A stretch of DNA of 33,889 nt from Bacteroidales bacterium (GCA_015060445.1 SUYL01000011.1:1-33889); one strand, 5' to 3'. Positions 7,523 through 16,358 are shown, counted from the stretch's first letter. Numbers and translations are program-made. Notes: a model not told the origin generated them from the sequence alone.

Positions 7523-8368
7523 GAATTCCATTTTAAGTTTCTTAAGATCATCATCTGCCTTTATCTTGCAGATAATCCCTTTTACCAGAGTGTCCAAATT
7601 CTTTCCTGGAGAATAGTCTGCAGGGCAAACATAATCGCACCTGTCCTGGTTGAGAATCTTCTTGGCAACCTCCCTCTTCCTCTCATTCTTTGGTTCATAT
7701 ACTGCAATGGTGTTGCCACCCATCTGTTTTATGAGTTTCATACAAGGGACATCAGTCTCTCCGTCTCCAAAATAAACCATATTGGTAAACGGAACCCTTT
7801 TCTTTGAGTCAGGCATCGATTCATTGATCTTTACAGAATCCCTTATTGTAAAGATTCCTTTGTTTATCTTGTACAGGAACTGGGTCTTATTGGTATAGTT
7901 TACTGCAGCAGCAGGCCACTGGGCATCTCCGTTTGCATCATAGTAATATGAACTTGCAAAAATTGTCTTGAACTCATCTGCAATAGGGGTACCCTCTATC
8001 ATCTCCTTCATTCCCGACGAATTTATATAGTGCTCCACAATTACACCGTGATCCATTCCAAAATCACTTATCCTGCGGAACCACTCCTTTACCCCATTGA
8101 ACAGTTTCACATCTTCACCATATTTTTTCAGGCTCTCCCTCTTGATTGGAATTCCCCTCTCCTTTGCCTTTTCAAGCATCAGCAGCATATATACAAGGAC
8201 ATTGTCTGAATCCTGTGCTTCAGCCATAACCGAGGTCTGTCCCCAGAAATCCTCTTTCTTCTCTCCCACACTCTCAATAAAGGAGTACTCCTGCATGTTG
8301 CCCGCGGCAAGAGTGCCGTCAAAATCATAAATAAGTGCCACAATTGGCAATTTGCTCCTGGTCCTCAT
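7502..8368 (-). CDS. HAD-superfamily hydrolase
   Basis: Haloacid-dehalogenase-like phosphohydrolase of 288 residues. Motif I is DFDGTL with D15 the nucleophile and D17 the acid/base. The C-terminal acidic motif is FGDGETDVPC. A large helical cap region lies between them, as in phosphoserine-phosphatase-like members. The substrate cannot be told from sequence. The C-terminus is Lys-rich. The ATG at 8368 (MRTRSK) is chosen because a good -7 box (CAAATTTA on +, 8393-8400) lies between it and the alternative ATG at 8410, which would be upstream of transcription start. It diverges from the EamA transporter gene. Confidence 0.83.
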   Translation of the reverse strand: MRTRSKLPIVALIYDFDGTLAAGNMQEYSFIESVGEKKEDFWGQTSVMAEAQDSDNVLVYMLLMLEKAKERGIPIKRESLKKYGEDVKLFNGVKEWFRRISDFGMDHGVIVEHYINSSGMKEMIEGTPIADEFKTIFASSYYYDANGDAQWPAAAVNYTNKTQFLYKINKGIFTIRDSVKINESMPDSKKRVPFTNMVYFGDGETDVPCMKLIKQMGGNTIAVYEPKNERKREVAKKILNQDRCDYVCPADYSPGKNLDTLVKGIICKIKADDDLKKLKMEFKKKGYR

Positions 8369-8392
8369 CAATTCAACAGTTTGTATTGTATG

Positions 8393-8400
8393 CAAATTTA
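8393..8400 (-). promoter_or_regulatory. -7 promoter box for the HAD hydrolase gene
   Basis: On the - strand this reads TAAATTTG, matching TAnnTTTG. A partial -33 (ATTGG) lies about 21 bases upstream. It decides the start of the HAD gene at 8368. Confidence 0.5.
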
Positions 8401-8412
8401 ACAAAAGCATTG

Positions 8413-8420
8413 TACATTTG
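8413..8420 (+). promoter_or_regulatory. -7 promoter box for the EamA transporter gene
   Basis: TACATTTG matches TAnnTTTG and lies 22 bases before the ATG at 8443. It is back to back with the opposing box at 8393-8400, so the two promoters may compete. No convincing -33 element is visible. Confidence 0.45.
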
Positions 8421-8442
8421 CCAATAATTAGAATAATAAATC

Positions 8443-9366
8443 ATGTGGGTTTTACTGGCATTTACATCAGCCTTCTTCCTGGGGTTCTATGATATTGCAA
8501 AGAAGAAATCTCTCAACGGCAATGCAGTACTGTCTGTACTGTTCTGCAACACATTGTTCTGTGCAATCATATTTTTGCCCTTTATATTGATTTCTGCAGT
8601 CTCACCCCAGTCTGTTGAAGGGAGCATTTTCAATGCCTCCTTACCGTCCTTATCCGGCAACGGAGTTCTTATTTCACCGCTTAAGGCTCATCTTTTCATT
8701 ATACTCAAATCATTCATAGTACTCAGTTCCTGGATAATGGGATATTATGCCCTAAAACATCTGCCAATCACCATAGCCGGACCTGTTAATGCCACCAGGC
8801 CAGTTCTGGTGCTTGTTGGTGCAGTATTTCTTTTTGGAGAAAAGTTAAATCTGCTGCAATGGTGCGGTGTTGCAGTATCTTTGTTCTCACTGTTCCTGCT
8901 GAGTTTGTCGGGAAGAAAAGAGGGGATAGATTTTACAAAGAACAAATGGGTATATATACTCTTTGGAGCAGTAGTCATGGGGGCAGTCAGTGGATTGTAC
9001 GACAAATACATTATGAAGCAGTTGCCGCCTCTGTTTGTACAAAGTTGGTTCAATATGTATCAGGTAGGGATAATGGGTACTGTACTTTTGATAATGAAAA
9101 GGTACACAAATACCCGTCTTCAGTGGAGATGGTGGATTCCAATGATCTCCATTTTTATCTCCATTGCAGATTTTGCATATTTTTACTCACTTTCATACCA
9201 GGATTCGCTGATTGCAGTAATTTCAATGATAAGGAGAGGCAGCGTAATTGTATCATTTACTGCAGGAGCGTTGCTTTTCAGGGAAAAGAACCTCAAGTCA
9301 AAGGCAATTGACCTTGTACTTATTCTGATTGGACTGGCTCTCCTGTGCTGGGGAAGTATCCGCTGA
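8443..9366 (+). CDS. EamA/DMT-family transporter
   Basis: The 307-residue membrane protein has about ten hydrophobic segments arranged as two similar halves, the hallmark of drug/metabolite-type EamA exporters. The first half ends with the typical PVLVLVGAVFLFGEKLNLLQ (around residues 120-140). The second ends with a similar gain-of-helix block SFTAGALLFREKNLKSKA. Substrates of this family range from amino acids to drugs and cannot be predicted here. The gene diverges from the HAD gene. Its stop is only 6 bases from the convergent end of the MATE gene, and no terminator is visible between them. Confidence 0.85.
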   Translation: MWVLLAFTSAFFLGFYDIAKKKSLNGNAVLSVLFCNTLFCAIIFLPFILISAVSPQSVEGSIFNASLPSLSGNGVLISPLKAHLFIILKSFIVLSSWIMGYYALKHLPITIAGPVNATRPVLVLVGAVFLFGEKLNLLQWCGVAVSLFSLFLLSLSGRKEGIDFTKNKWVYILFGAVVMGAVSGLYDKYIMKQLPPLFVQSWFNMYQVGIMGTVLLIMKRYTNTRLQWRWWIPMISIFISIADFAYFYSLSYQDSLIAVISMIRRGSVIVSFTAGALLFREKNLKSKAIDLVLILIGLALLCWGSIR

Positions 9367-9372
9367 GGCACT

Positions 9373-10704
9373 TTATTTCATCTTCCTGAAATGATAGAAC
9401 ATCATTGATGAAGAGATAAGGCATGCTATGGCATCTGCAGCCGGCATACTGGCCCAAATGCCGTTAAGGGAGAAGAATTGCGGAAGAATATACATTAACG
9501 GGAGAAGTATCAGAAGTTGCCTTGTAAGGGAGAGGAAAATGGCTGTTCCAGCATAACCTATACTCCTGAAGAAATTTGATGTAACCATTTGGAATCCTAC
9601 TATAGGATAAAACATGAAGGATATTCTCACACCTTGTACGGCTGTCTGCACAAGTTCCCGGTCAGATGTAAACATCATTACAAGCGCCTTGGGAAACAGT
9701 TGTCCAATGAGAAAGCCTGTGGTGGTTACAACTGTGGCACACAATATTGTTGCCATAACTACCTTTTTGAGTCTGTCGTAGAGTCTTGCTCCAAAATTGT
9801 AACTGGCAATGGGCTGCATTCCCTGGTTCAGCCCCATTACAACCATCATAAAAAGGAAAGTGAGTTTATGTACAATGCCATATGCAGCAATTGCCATATC
9901 CCCACCATATTGTTTCAGTCCCTGATTGAATATTATTACTACAAGGCAAGCGGTGGAATTCATGAAGAATGGGGACATTCCAACAGAAAGAATCCTCCCG
10001 ACAATTAATTTGCATAGCCTGTATCCCCCTTTCTGAAAATGGACAACATGATTTCTGTCGCTCAATACAAAAATGACCCAGGCCAAAGAGATGCTCTGTG
10101 CAATAATGGTTGCAATGGCTGCCCCCCTTATTCCCCACAGATATATTAAAAGGGGATCAAGTAAGGCATTTATCAACACTGTATATATTGAAGCGTTCAT
10201 TGCCTTTTTGGGAAGACCTGTAGCCCTCAGAACTGCATTAAGGGCAAAATATGTATGGGAGATTATATTTCCTCCAAGTATAACCTGCATATACTCCCTT
10301 GCAGGTGCAATTGTATTCTCACTGGCTCCAAAGAAATAAAGAATAGGATCCAGAAATGTGAGGACACCAGCCATATACAATATGCCAATGATGAAATTGA
10401 GTGTAACAACATTCCCCAAAACTTTCTGGGCCATATTGTAGTCTTTCTTTCCTAGAAAAATTCCGATATTGGCAGATGCACCTACAGCAATGAGGGAACT
10501 GAAGGCGGTCCCCAGGTTCATAAGGGGAAAAGTAAGGGCAAGACCGGCAAGGGCATATCCCCCGGCAAACTGACCAATGAATATGCTGTCCACCAGATTG
10601 TACAACGAGTTGCAACTCATTGCTATAATTGACGGAACAGCATACTGCACAAGCAGTCTGCTTATCTTCTCTGTTCCAAGTTCTGTAGGTACGCCGGCTT
10701 GCAT
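9373..10704 (-). CDS. MATE-family efflux transporter (downstream copy)
   Basis: The 443-residue protein has about twelve hydrophobic segments and MatE family blocks: GVPTELGTEKISRLL at the N-terminus, SLYNLVDSIFIGQ, GLNQGMQPIASYNFGA at the start of the second half. It would export cationic compounds in exchange for Na+ or H+. It is strongly similar throughout to the MATE gene at 11347-12708, indicating duplication within the operon. It begins 5 bases after the cytidylate-kinase-like gene. The start codon (ATG, MQAGVPTELG) is supported by alignment with MAVAGVPTELG of the other copy. Confidence 0.9.
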   Translation of the reverse strand: MQAGVPTELGTEKISRLLVQYAVPSIIAMSCNSLYNLVDSIFIGQFAGGYALAGLALTFPLMNLGTAFSSLIAVGASANIGIFLGKKDYNMAQKVLGNVVTLNFIIGILYMAGVLTFLDPILYFFGASENTIAPAREYMQVILGGNIISHTYFALNAVLRATGLPKKAMNASIYTVLINALLDPLLIYLWGIRGAAIATIIAQSISLAWVIFVLSDRNHVVHFQKGGYRLCKLIVGRILSVGMSPFFMNSTACLVVIIFNQGLKQYGGDMAIAAYGIVHKLTFLFMMVVMGLNQGMQPIASYNFGARLYDRLKKVVMATILCATVVTTTGFLIGQLFPKALVMMFTSDRELVQTAVQGVRISFMFYPIVGFQMVTSNFFRSIGYAGTAIFLSLTRQLLILLPLMYILPQFFSLNGIWASMPAADAIACLISSSMMFYHFRKMK

Positions 10705-10709
10705 TTCAA

Positions 10710-11357
10710 TTACTTAATCCATCCTTTGCTGTAAAGAACATCCTTTATAATTTTCACACACCCCTCAATTCCAAACAAAGAAGAATTCAGACACAAATCG
10801 TATGATGCAGACGCACCCCATTGTTTGTATGTGAAATAATTATAATATGTCTCCCTTTTTGAGTCACTTTTCTCAAGAAGATCCAACATCTCTTCCATTG
10901 AATATCTCTCTGCATCTGGAATCTTGTTGCACTCAAGAAGCCTTTCGACCCTATCTTCTCCCGTTGCAGTTATAAATACATTGAGACAGGCATTCCTCTC
11001 CCTGAGTATATAATCAGCACATCTTCCTACAAATATTGCAGATTCCCTGTTTGCAATATGCTGGATACACTCACTCTGTATCCTGAAAAGTTCCTCCCTG
11101 CTTATTCCCGACGAAGTGCCGTATTCTGTATACAGGGACCCCATAATTCCAGAAAAGAATCCGGAAATGAACTTTGAACCGCGTCTTTCATCTATATTGG
11201 CAAAAATCTCCTTGCTCAAACCGCTCTCCTTTGCAGCAATATCCAGCAACTGTTTGTCATAGAATGGAATACCGAACTCCTCCGACAACCTTTTTGCTAT
11301 TTCAAGTCCGCCTGCACCTTTCTGGCGGCCAATTGTAATGTAGAATTTAGTTTCCAT
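10710..11357 (-). CDS. Cytidylate kinase-like family protein
   Basis: The 215-residue protein begins with a nucleotide-binding strand and loop YITIGRQKGAGGLEIAKRLS (residues 6-25), then GIPFYDKQLLDIAAKESGLS. This is the pattern of the cytidylate-kinase-like (AAK6/Cmk-like) family, in which the P-loop departs from the canonical GKS/T form. FVGRCADYIL in the middle also fits. The true phosphate acceptor of this family is not established, so I do not call it cmk. Its start overlaps the end of the upstream MATE gene by 11 bases and the second MATE gene follows after 5 bases, so all three are one operon. Confidence 0.82.
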   Translation of the reverse strand: METKFYITIGRQKGAGGLEIAKRLSEEFGIPFYDKQLLDIAAKESGLSKEIFANIDERRGSKFISGFFSGIMGSLYTEYGTSSGISREELFRIQSECIQHIANRESAIFVGRCADYILRERNACLNVFITATGEDRVERLLECNKIPDAERYSMEEMLDLLEKSDSKRETYYNYFTYKQWGASASYDLCLNSSLFGIEGCVKIIKDVLYSKGWIK

Positions 11358-12708
11358 TGTCTATACCTTTTTTAAATTTCTTCAATTGGGAATAAAGCAT
11401 TGTAAATGACACCATACTTGAAAGGGCATCTGCTACAGGCATACTCATCCATATTCCGTTTGCCTGGAAAAAGTGAGGAAGCACCAGCAGACATGGCAGC
11501 AAAAATATCAGTTGCCTGGTCAATGAAAGGAACACTGCCTTGCCGGCCATGCCTACACTCTGGAAGAAATTGCCCGTTACCATCTGGAACCCTACTATCG
11601 GGAAGAATGCAAAGACAATCCTCATTCCTGATATTGAATGCTGTATGAGGTCCTCATCAGTTGTAAAAATCATTACAAGTTGCCTTGGAAATATCTCCGC
11701 TACAAGAAAGCCGAAGGTCATGATAACAGTAGCACAGAGGATAGTAAGTTTCAGTACTCTGTCAACCCTGTCATATTGTTTTGCGCCAAAGTTGAATCCC
11801 GCAATAGGCTGCATTCCCTGATTGAGTCCCATAACAATCATTACAAAAACAAATGAAATGCGGTTTACAATTCCGTATGCTCCTATAGCAAGGTCTCCTC
11901 CATGCCTCTGCAATCCCTGGTTTATGAGAATCACTATAAGACATGCTGCAGTATTCATGAAGAACGGTGCCATTCCTATAGAAATAACATCCTTTACAAT
12001 TCTTGTTTTGAGTTTGTAGATTCCTCGCTTAAAATGAATTACAAGTTTTTTGTCGGAGAATATCTTTGCAATCCACACCAATGCAATGGATTGTGCAATG
12101 ATTGTTGCAATTGCCGCCCCCTTTATTCCCCAGTCCAGAACATATATGAAAATTGGATCAAGCACTGTATTAATTACGACAGTATATATGGTAGCCATCA
12201 TTGCCTTTTTGGGAAGCCCGGCAGAACGCATTACGGCGTTCAGACCCAGATACATATGAGTAATTATATTTCCAATGAGGATAATTGTCATATAATCCCT
12301 TGCATATCCTATTGTATTTTCACTGGCCCCGAAGAAATATAGAATGGGGTCCAGAAATGCAAGAAAGACAACCGTATATACCAGTCCAATTATTGTATTG
12401 AGAGTTACAACATTACCCAATACCTTCTGGGCCATTTCATAGTTCTTCTGCCCCAGAAGCATAGAGATTGTTGCAGACGCACCTACACCCACCAACGCTC
12501 CAAATGCTGCTCCAAGATTCATAAGCGGGAATGTAAGAGCAAGTCCAGCAATTGCAAACTTGCCTACTCCATGCCCAATAAAGATGCTGTCCACCATATT
12601 GTAAAGCGAGGATGCTGTCATAGCAATAATTGCCGGAACAGCATATTGCCTCAATAACCTGGACACTTTTTCAGTCCCCAATTCTGTAGGAACTCCTGCT
12701 ACTGCCAT
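11347..12708 (-). CDS. MATE-family efflux transporter (upstream copy)
   Basis: The 453-residue multidrug-and-toxin-extrusion family membrane protein has about twelve hydrophobic segments. Signature blocks include SLYNMVDSIFIGHGVGKFAI, ALTFPLMNLGAAFGAL, LGLNAVMRSAGLPKKAM and GLNQGMQPIAGFNFGAKQYD. It is first in the operon and shares most of these blocks with the copy at 9373-10704. The ATG at 12708 lies about 28 bases downstream of a -7 box at 12744-12737. The 3' end overlaps the kinase-like gene by 11 bases. The exported compound is unknown. Confidence 0.9.
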   Translation of the reverse strand: MAVAGVPTELGTEKVSRLLRQYAVPAIIAMTASSLYNMVDSIFIGHGVGKFAIAGLALTFPLMNLGAAFGALVGVGASATISMLLGQKNYEMAQKVLGNVVTLNTIIGLVYTVVFLAFLDPILYFFGASENTIGYARDYMTIILIGNIITHMYLGLNAVMRSAGLPKKAMMATIYTVVINTVLDPIFIYVLDWGIKGAAIATIIAQSIALVWIAKIFSDKKLVIHFKRGIYKLKTRIVKDVISIGMAPFFMNTAACLIVILINQGLQRHGGDLAIGAYGIVNRISFVFVMIVMGLNQGMQPIAGFNFGAKQYDRVDRVLKLTILCATVIMTFGFLVAEIFPRQLVMIFTTDEDLIQHSISGMRIVFAFFPIVGFQMVTGNFFQSVGMAGKAVFLSLTRQLIFLLPCLLVLPHFFQANGIWMSMPVADALSSMVSFTMLYSQLKKFKKGIDNGN

Positions 12709-12736
12709 ATACTTTTGATTTAAGAAACCTAATCTA

Positions 12737-12744
12737 CAAAGTTA
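12737..12744 (-). promoter_or_regulatory. -7 promoter box of the MATE operon
   Basis: Reads TAACTTTG on the - strand, matching TAnnTTTG, 28 bases before the MATE start. The -33 region is AT-rich without a clear TTTG. Confidence 0.5.
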
Positions 12745-12772
12745 ACTAAAATAAAAGATATATAGGAATTAA

Positions 12773-12820
12773 TTTTTAAAACCCGGTCCCCGACTTAAGT
12801 CGGTCCCCGAGTTTTAAAAA
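12773..12820. repeat. 48-bp symmetric palindrome with embedded direct repeat
   Basis: The element is symmetric about 12796/12797. TTTTTAAAAC (12773-12782) pairs perfectly with GTTTTAAAAA (12811-12820). One C/A mismatch, 3 paired bases and a 3x3 internal loop follow. The core CCGACTTAAGTCGG (12790-12803) is a perfect 14-bp palindrome without a loop. CGGTCCCCGA is also directly repeated at 12784-12793 and 12801-12810. It lies between the hsp20 terminator and the MATE promoter. It could extrude as a cruciform, act as a second terminator, or be a small palindromic repeat element. Confidence 0.6.
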
Positions 12821-12847
12821 ATTAAGGGCTACTGATGTAACCCTTAA
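12816..12847 (-). terminator. Intrinsic terminator of hsp20
   Basis: On the - strand TTAAGGG (12847-12841) pairs with CCCTTAA (12828-12822) over a 12-base loop. The stem is followed by a run of six T (12821-12816). It lies 11 bases past the hsp20 stop. The T tract overlaps one arm of the adjacent 48-bp palindrome. Confidence 0.65.
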
Positions 12848-12857
12848 CAGATATATA

Positions 12858-13283
12858 TTATTGTACCTCAATTTGTTTCTCAACAGGCTCCACTTTGTCG
12901 GGCGTTTTCTTAGGGATACAGATATCCAAAACGCCGTTGTTCACTTTAGCGCAAATTTTGTCCTTATCTACATTTTCCGGCAAAATGAGATTCTGTTGGA
13001 ATTGAGTGTAAGAAAATTCCTTTCTCAGGTATCTCCCTTTTTTGTCTTTCTCTTCTTTATGCTGCTCCTGTTTCACAGAGACGGTAAGAAGATTATCATT
13101 GGTAACTTTAATGTTGAAATCATCTTTAGTAAGGCCCGGTGCAGCAATCTCAACTTTAAAGTCTGCATCTGTCTCAATAATGTTTATTGGAGAAGAGGAA
13201 TGAAGTCTCTCTACCCAATCGCTCCCTATGAAATCGTTGAAGATTGAAGGAAACCAGTTCTGATTCTTTTTGGTTGGTAACAT
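12858..13283 (-). CDS. Small heat-shock protein, Hsp20/alpha-crystallin family
   Basis: ATP-independent holdase chaperone of 141 residues. The alpha-crystallin domain spans about residues 32-128: PINIIETDADFKVEIAAPGL, a charged central loop (KQEQHKEEKDKKGRY), the RKEFSYTQFQQNLILPE strand and the conserved NNGVLDI near 115-121. The C-terminal IEV provides the I-x-V anchoring motif. It lies 66 bases downstream of the amylase gene on the same strand and ends in an intrinsic terminator. I see no CIRCE element or clear TAnnTTTG box before it. Cotranscription with the glycolytic genes or a separate stress promoter are both possible. Confidence 0.92.
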   Translation of the reverse strand: MLPTKKNQNWFPSIFNDFIGSDWVERLHSSSPINIIETDADFKVEIAAPGLTKDDFNIKVTNDNLLTVSVKQEQHKEEKDKKGRYLRKEFSYTQFQQNLILPENVDKDKICAKVNNGVLDICIPKKTPDKVEPVEKQIEVQ

Positions 13284-13349
13284 ATCCTTTATTTGTTAAT
13301 TGTTTCCTAAACAACAACAAAGTGGAGCATATGTTCAAAGATGAATGTA

Positions 13350-15059
13350 TCAGTATTGGAATTGGAGAATTCCCACTCCATATTTATCAAATACAATCTC
13401 TACCTGTTCGTATGGATTGAACTTCCCGAAAGGTATCTCCCAATGTCGGAAAAATTCTTGTGGCAGATTGATTTTTACTGAAGAGATGCTTTGGGAGAAA
13501 TCAACTGCAATTATTACAACTTCACTTGGCGCAGAAGCGGCATTTGCAATTGTATTGCCTCCCCTATGGAATGAGTCATCAAACTCTCCCGGAGTGAATT
13601 TCCTGGCAAACACAAAGCATTTGCCGGTGTCAAAAGAAGGATTGTTGAAGTTTGCATATTGGAGGTCAAAAGTCTCTCCACAAGTAATAGCCTTGCTTGA
13701 TGTGGCAAAAGAGAAAATCCCCCTATATATTTTAAGAAGTTCAGACTCCTCCCTGGTGAGGGCCGAAGTTGAATTTGAAGGGTTGTGGCCAATTGACTTC
13801 AACAATCTTACTACAGAAGGGGCCGAGCACCAGTCAAAAATGGAGGTTCTTCCATCCCTGCCGCTGAAACCCTCTTCCAGCATACCTGATTCACCCACTT
13901 CCTGCCCGAAATAGAGCATGAACGGAGCCTTGTTGAGCATAAGTGAAACTGCAAGTGACGGGATAGCCCTGAAAGGATTGCCAAGATTGAAATCAGACGC
14001 TATACGCTGTTCATCGTGGTTCTCAAGAAAATTGAGCATCCTGTTCTGCATATCATTTATGCTTTGCCAGCATCCGGTAACTGCAGAAGCGGAAGGTCCC
14101 CATCCTCTTCCCGACAAATTTTGAGAAATCCCTTTCAAAGTGTCATACAGGCCAACCTTGTCATACAGATAGTCAAACCCGCCCCTATACATATACGAAG
14201 CATACTCGGAAGGATTGTAAACCTCTGCAATGAACTGCAGTAGAGGATATTTCTGTTTAACCTCCTTTATGCACCATTCCCAGAACTCAACCGGTACCAG
14301 TTCAGCCATATCACAACGGAATGCATCCACACCTTTGGAAGCCCAGAAACAGAGGATGTCATGCATCATTCTCCAGGTTTTTGGTATCGGATTGAAATGT
14401 CTGCTTCTGCCATTGAGATAATCTACCCCATAATTGAGTTTTACTGTCTCATACCAGTCATTGTCGGATGGGGTTGAAGAAAAGCAGTCATTTCCGGTGG
14501 CTTTTGCCGGACGTTCATTGTATGTCCCCCTGGAAAACATCTCCCCGGGGATATAATAGAAATTGTTGTCGGGAGAAAAATTGTTCTGGTTGTCCCCTAT
14601 TCCAAAATCATTTGCCCAATAAGGGATGGAATCTGAGTTATACTCCCTTGCAAGGTGGTTGGGTACAAAGTCCAGCACCACTTTAAACCCCGCATTATGA
14701 GTGCGCAGTACAAGATCCTCAAACTCACCCATGCGGTTATAAACATTGTCGGCAAGGTAAGGATTTACATCATAGTAATCCTTAATTGCATACGGAGAGC
14801 CGGCAATCCCTTTTACTACAGAAGGGTTATCCCTCCTGATACCCCACTCCTCGAAAGACTCGCAAGTGGCGTGTTCAATTACACCTGTGTACCATATATG
14901 GGATACTCCAAGGGTACGCAGATGGTCAAATACAGCATCATTTACAGAAGAGAACTTGCCTGTGCCATTTAAAGACAAAGAGCCGTTGGGAACACAATTT
15001 TCATTTGTATTCCCAAAGACTCTGAGCAACATCTGGTAAATGATGAACTTCTGCTCCAT
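13350..15059 (-). CDS. Cytoplasmic alpha-amylase-family glycoside hydrolase (GH13)
   Basis: The 569-residue TIM-barrel enzyme acts on alpha-glucans. All four GH13 regions are visible: DFVPNH at 130-135, GVDAFRCDMAEL with nucleophile D250 and its partner R248, FIAEVY with acid/base E279, and LENHDE with D349. No signal peptide is present (MEQKFIIYQMLLRVFGN), so it should act on intracellular glycogen or imported maltodextrins. Whether it hydrolyses or transglycosylates cannot be told. It begins 17 bases after the PPi-phosphofructokinase gene, suggesting an operon that couples polysaccharide breakdown to glycolysis. Confidence 0.92.
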   Translation of the reverse strand: MEQKFIIYQMLLRVFGNTNENCVPNGSLSLNGTGKFSSVNDAVFDHLRTLGVSHIWYTGVIEHATCESFEEWGIRRDNPSVVKGIAGSPYAIKDYYDVNPYLADNVYNRMGEFEDLVLRTHNAGFKVVLDFVPNHLAREYNSDSIPYWANDFGIGDNQNNFSPDNNFYYIPGEMFSRGTYNERPAKATGNDCFSSTPSDNDWYETVKLNYGVDYLNGRSRHFNPIPKTWRMMHDILCFWASKGVDAFRCDMAELVPVEFWEWCIKEVKQKYPLLQFIAEVYNPSEYASYMYRGGFDYLYDKVGLYDTLKGISQNLSGRGWGPSASAVTGCWQSINDMQNRMLNFLENHDEQRIASDFNLGNPFRAIPSLAVSLMLNKAPFMLYFGQEVGESGMLEEGFSGRDGRTSIFDWCSAPSVVRLLKSIGHNPSNSTSALTREESELLKIYRGIFSFATSSKAITCGETFDLQYANFNNPSFDTGKCFVFARKFTPGEFDDSFHRGGNTIANAASAPSEVVIIAVDFSQSISSVKINLPQEFFRHWEIPFGKFNPYEQVEIVFDKYGVGILQFQY

Positions 15060-15076
15060 AACGGAGAAAATCTGTA

Positions 15077-16309
15077 TTACCAGTTCAGGATTTTCTTGAA
15101 ATCGTACTCCTCAGGATTCTTAACATATTTCTTTGCAGCCTCATACTCATCTGGAGTGATGTAGTTGAGAATATGGTCAAGAATCTGCTGTACCTTATCT
15201 GTGTGGATATTAACTCCACGAGGCGGGATCTTGCCGGTTGCAGGATCCTGCATATCTTTAAGGTACAATGATTTGATATTACCGTTAAGGTCGAGATATA
15301 CCATACATCCTGTTACACCCTCAGTAAAGAGTTTGTATACACCCATACCCAACTGTGAACAGTACATAAGGTCGTAACCTACTGGGGTAACGCAACGCAC
15401 CTCGTAACCTATCTCTACCGGACGTGATTTAACTGAAATGCCCAATGATTTAAGTTTGTTCTCAACCATATCGTTGAACATCTGAGCTTTGGAAATCTTG
15501 CCCAACTCAGGGTGGCCGTGGTCATCGTAAGTGAACTTTACACCACATGACAAAAGCTCTTCATGAGAAAGCTCATGGAATACACCCTCAGAAATCATGA
15601 TTGCTCCGTAAGGAACACCCATAATCTTTCTCTTTAGAATTGATGAAATGGCGAGGTTGATGATCTTCTCTGCAGTGATTGTAGTCTTGTTGAACATCTC
15701 AGGAATTACAATCATAGGATAGTGGCAAGATGCACCAATACCCAATGCAAGGTGTCCTGCTGAACGTCCCATTGCAGAAACTATGAACCAGTTTGCACTT
15801 GTTCTTGCATCCTCATAAACAGTAGCGGCAATCTTGGTACCCTCTGCTTTAGCAGTGTGGTATCCGAAGGTTGGGATATTCTGTGGAAGAGGAAGGTCGT
15901 TGTCAATAGTCTTTGGCACGTGGATGTTTGCAATAGGATAATTCTTCTCTGCAAGGAATTTTGCAATTCTGTTTGCAGTTGAAGCGGTATCGTCACCACC
16001 TACAGTAACCAAAAGTTTGATATTGTTTTTTACAAAGAAATCAAGATTGAAATTCTCTTTGAAATCTGTGTCAGAAGGTTTGAAACGGCTCATTACCAAA
16101 TATGAACCACCTCTGTTGAAAATCCAGTCTGCACAAGTGAAATCCAACTCTGTATAATTTGGATCCGGTGAGAACAGTCCTTTATAACCGCCATGTAGAC
16201 CAAGTACCCTATACTCATTCTGAAGGAAAGTCTTGGCAATGCTGCCCACAACTGTGTTCATTCCTGGAGCAGGACCGCCACCTGTTAAAATTACAATTGA
16301 TTGTTTCAT
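15077..16309 (-). CDS. Pyrophosphate-dependent 6-phosphofructokinase
   Basis: Phosphorylates fructose-6-P to fructose-1,6-bisphosphate, here probably with pyrophosphate instead of ATP and therefore reversibly. The 410-residue protein starts with TGGGPAPGMN. The donor-site signature is GGDDT (104-108); ATP enzymes have Gly at the second Asp. The catalytic loop is PKTIDND (132-138) with Lys where ATP enzymes have Gly. Both residues are established markers of PPi use, and D136 is the catalytic base. It is first in a - strand unit with the amylase gene. A -7 box lies at 16366-16359. The exact donor remains to be tested biochemically. Confidence 0.92.
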   Translation of the reverse strand: MKQSIVILTGGGPAPGMNTVVGSIAKTFLQNEYRVLGLHGGYKGLFSPDPNYTELDFTCADWIFNRGGSYLVMSRFKPSDTDFKENFNLDFFVKNNIKLLVTVGGDDTASTANRIAKFLAEKNYPIANIHVPKTIDNDLPLPQNIPTFGYHTAKAEGTKIAATVYEDARTSANWFIVSAMGRSAGHLALGIGASCHYPMIVIPEMFNKTTITAEKIINLAISSILKRKIMGVPYGAIMISEGVFHELSHEELLSCGVKFTYDDHGHPELGKISKAQMFNDMVENKLKSLGISVKSRPVEIGYEVRCVTPVGYDLMYCSQLGMGVYKLFTEGVTGCMVYLDLNGNIKSLYLKDMQDPATGKIPPRGVNIHTDKVQQILDHILNYITPDEYEAAKKYVKNPEEYDFKKILNW

Positions 16310-16358
16310 TTCTTAAAATTTATTTCCTGTTGTTATTTCTTTTGCCTTTATCGGGCCG

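Noticed and set aside
12784-12810. Two copies of CGGTCCCCGA as a degenerate CRISPR or iteron
   Set aside because: Only two units, spaced 7 bases, fully explained by the symmetry of the surrounding palindrome.
13336-13343. CATCTTTG on the - strand as a -7 box for hsp20
   Set aside because: Mismatch at the first, most conserved position of TAnnTTTG and no -33 element.
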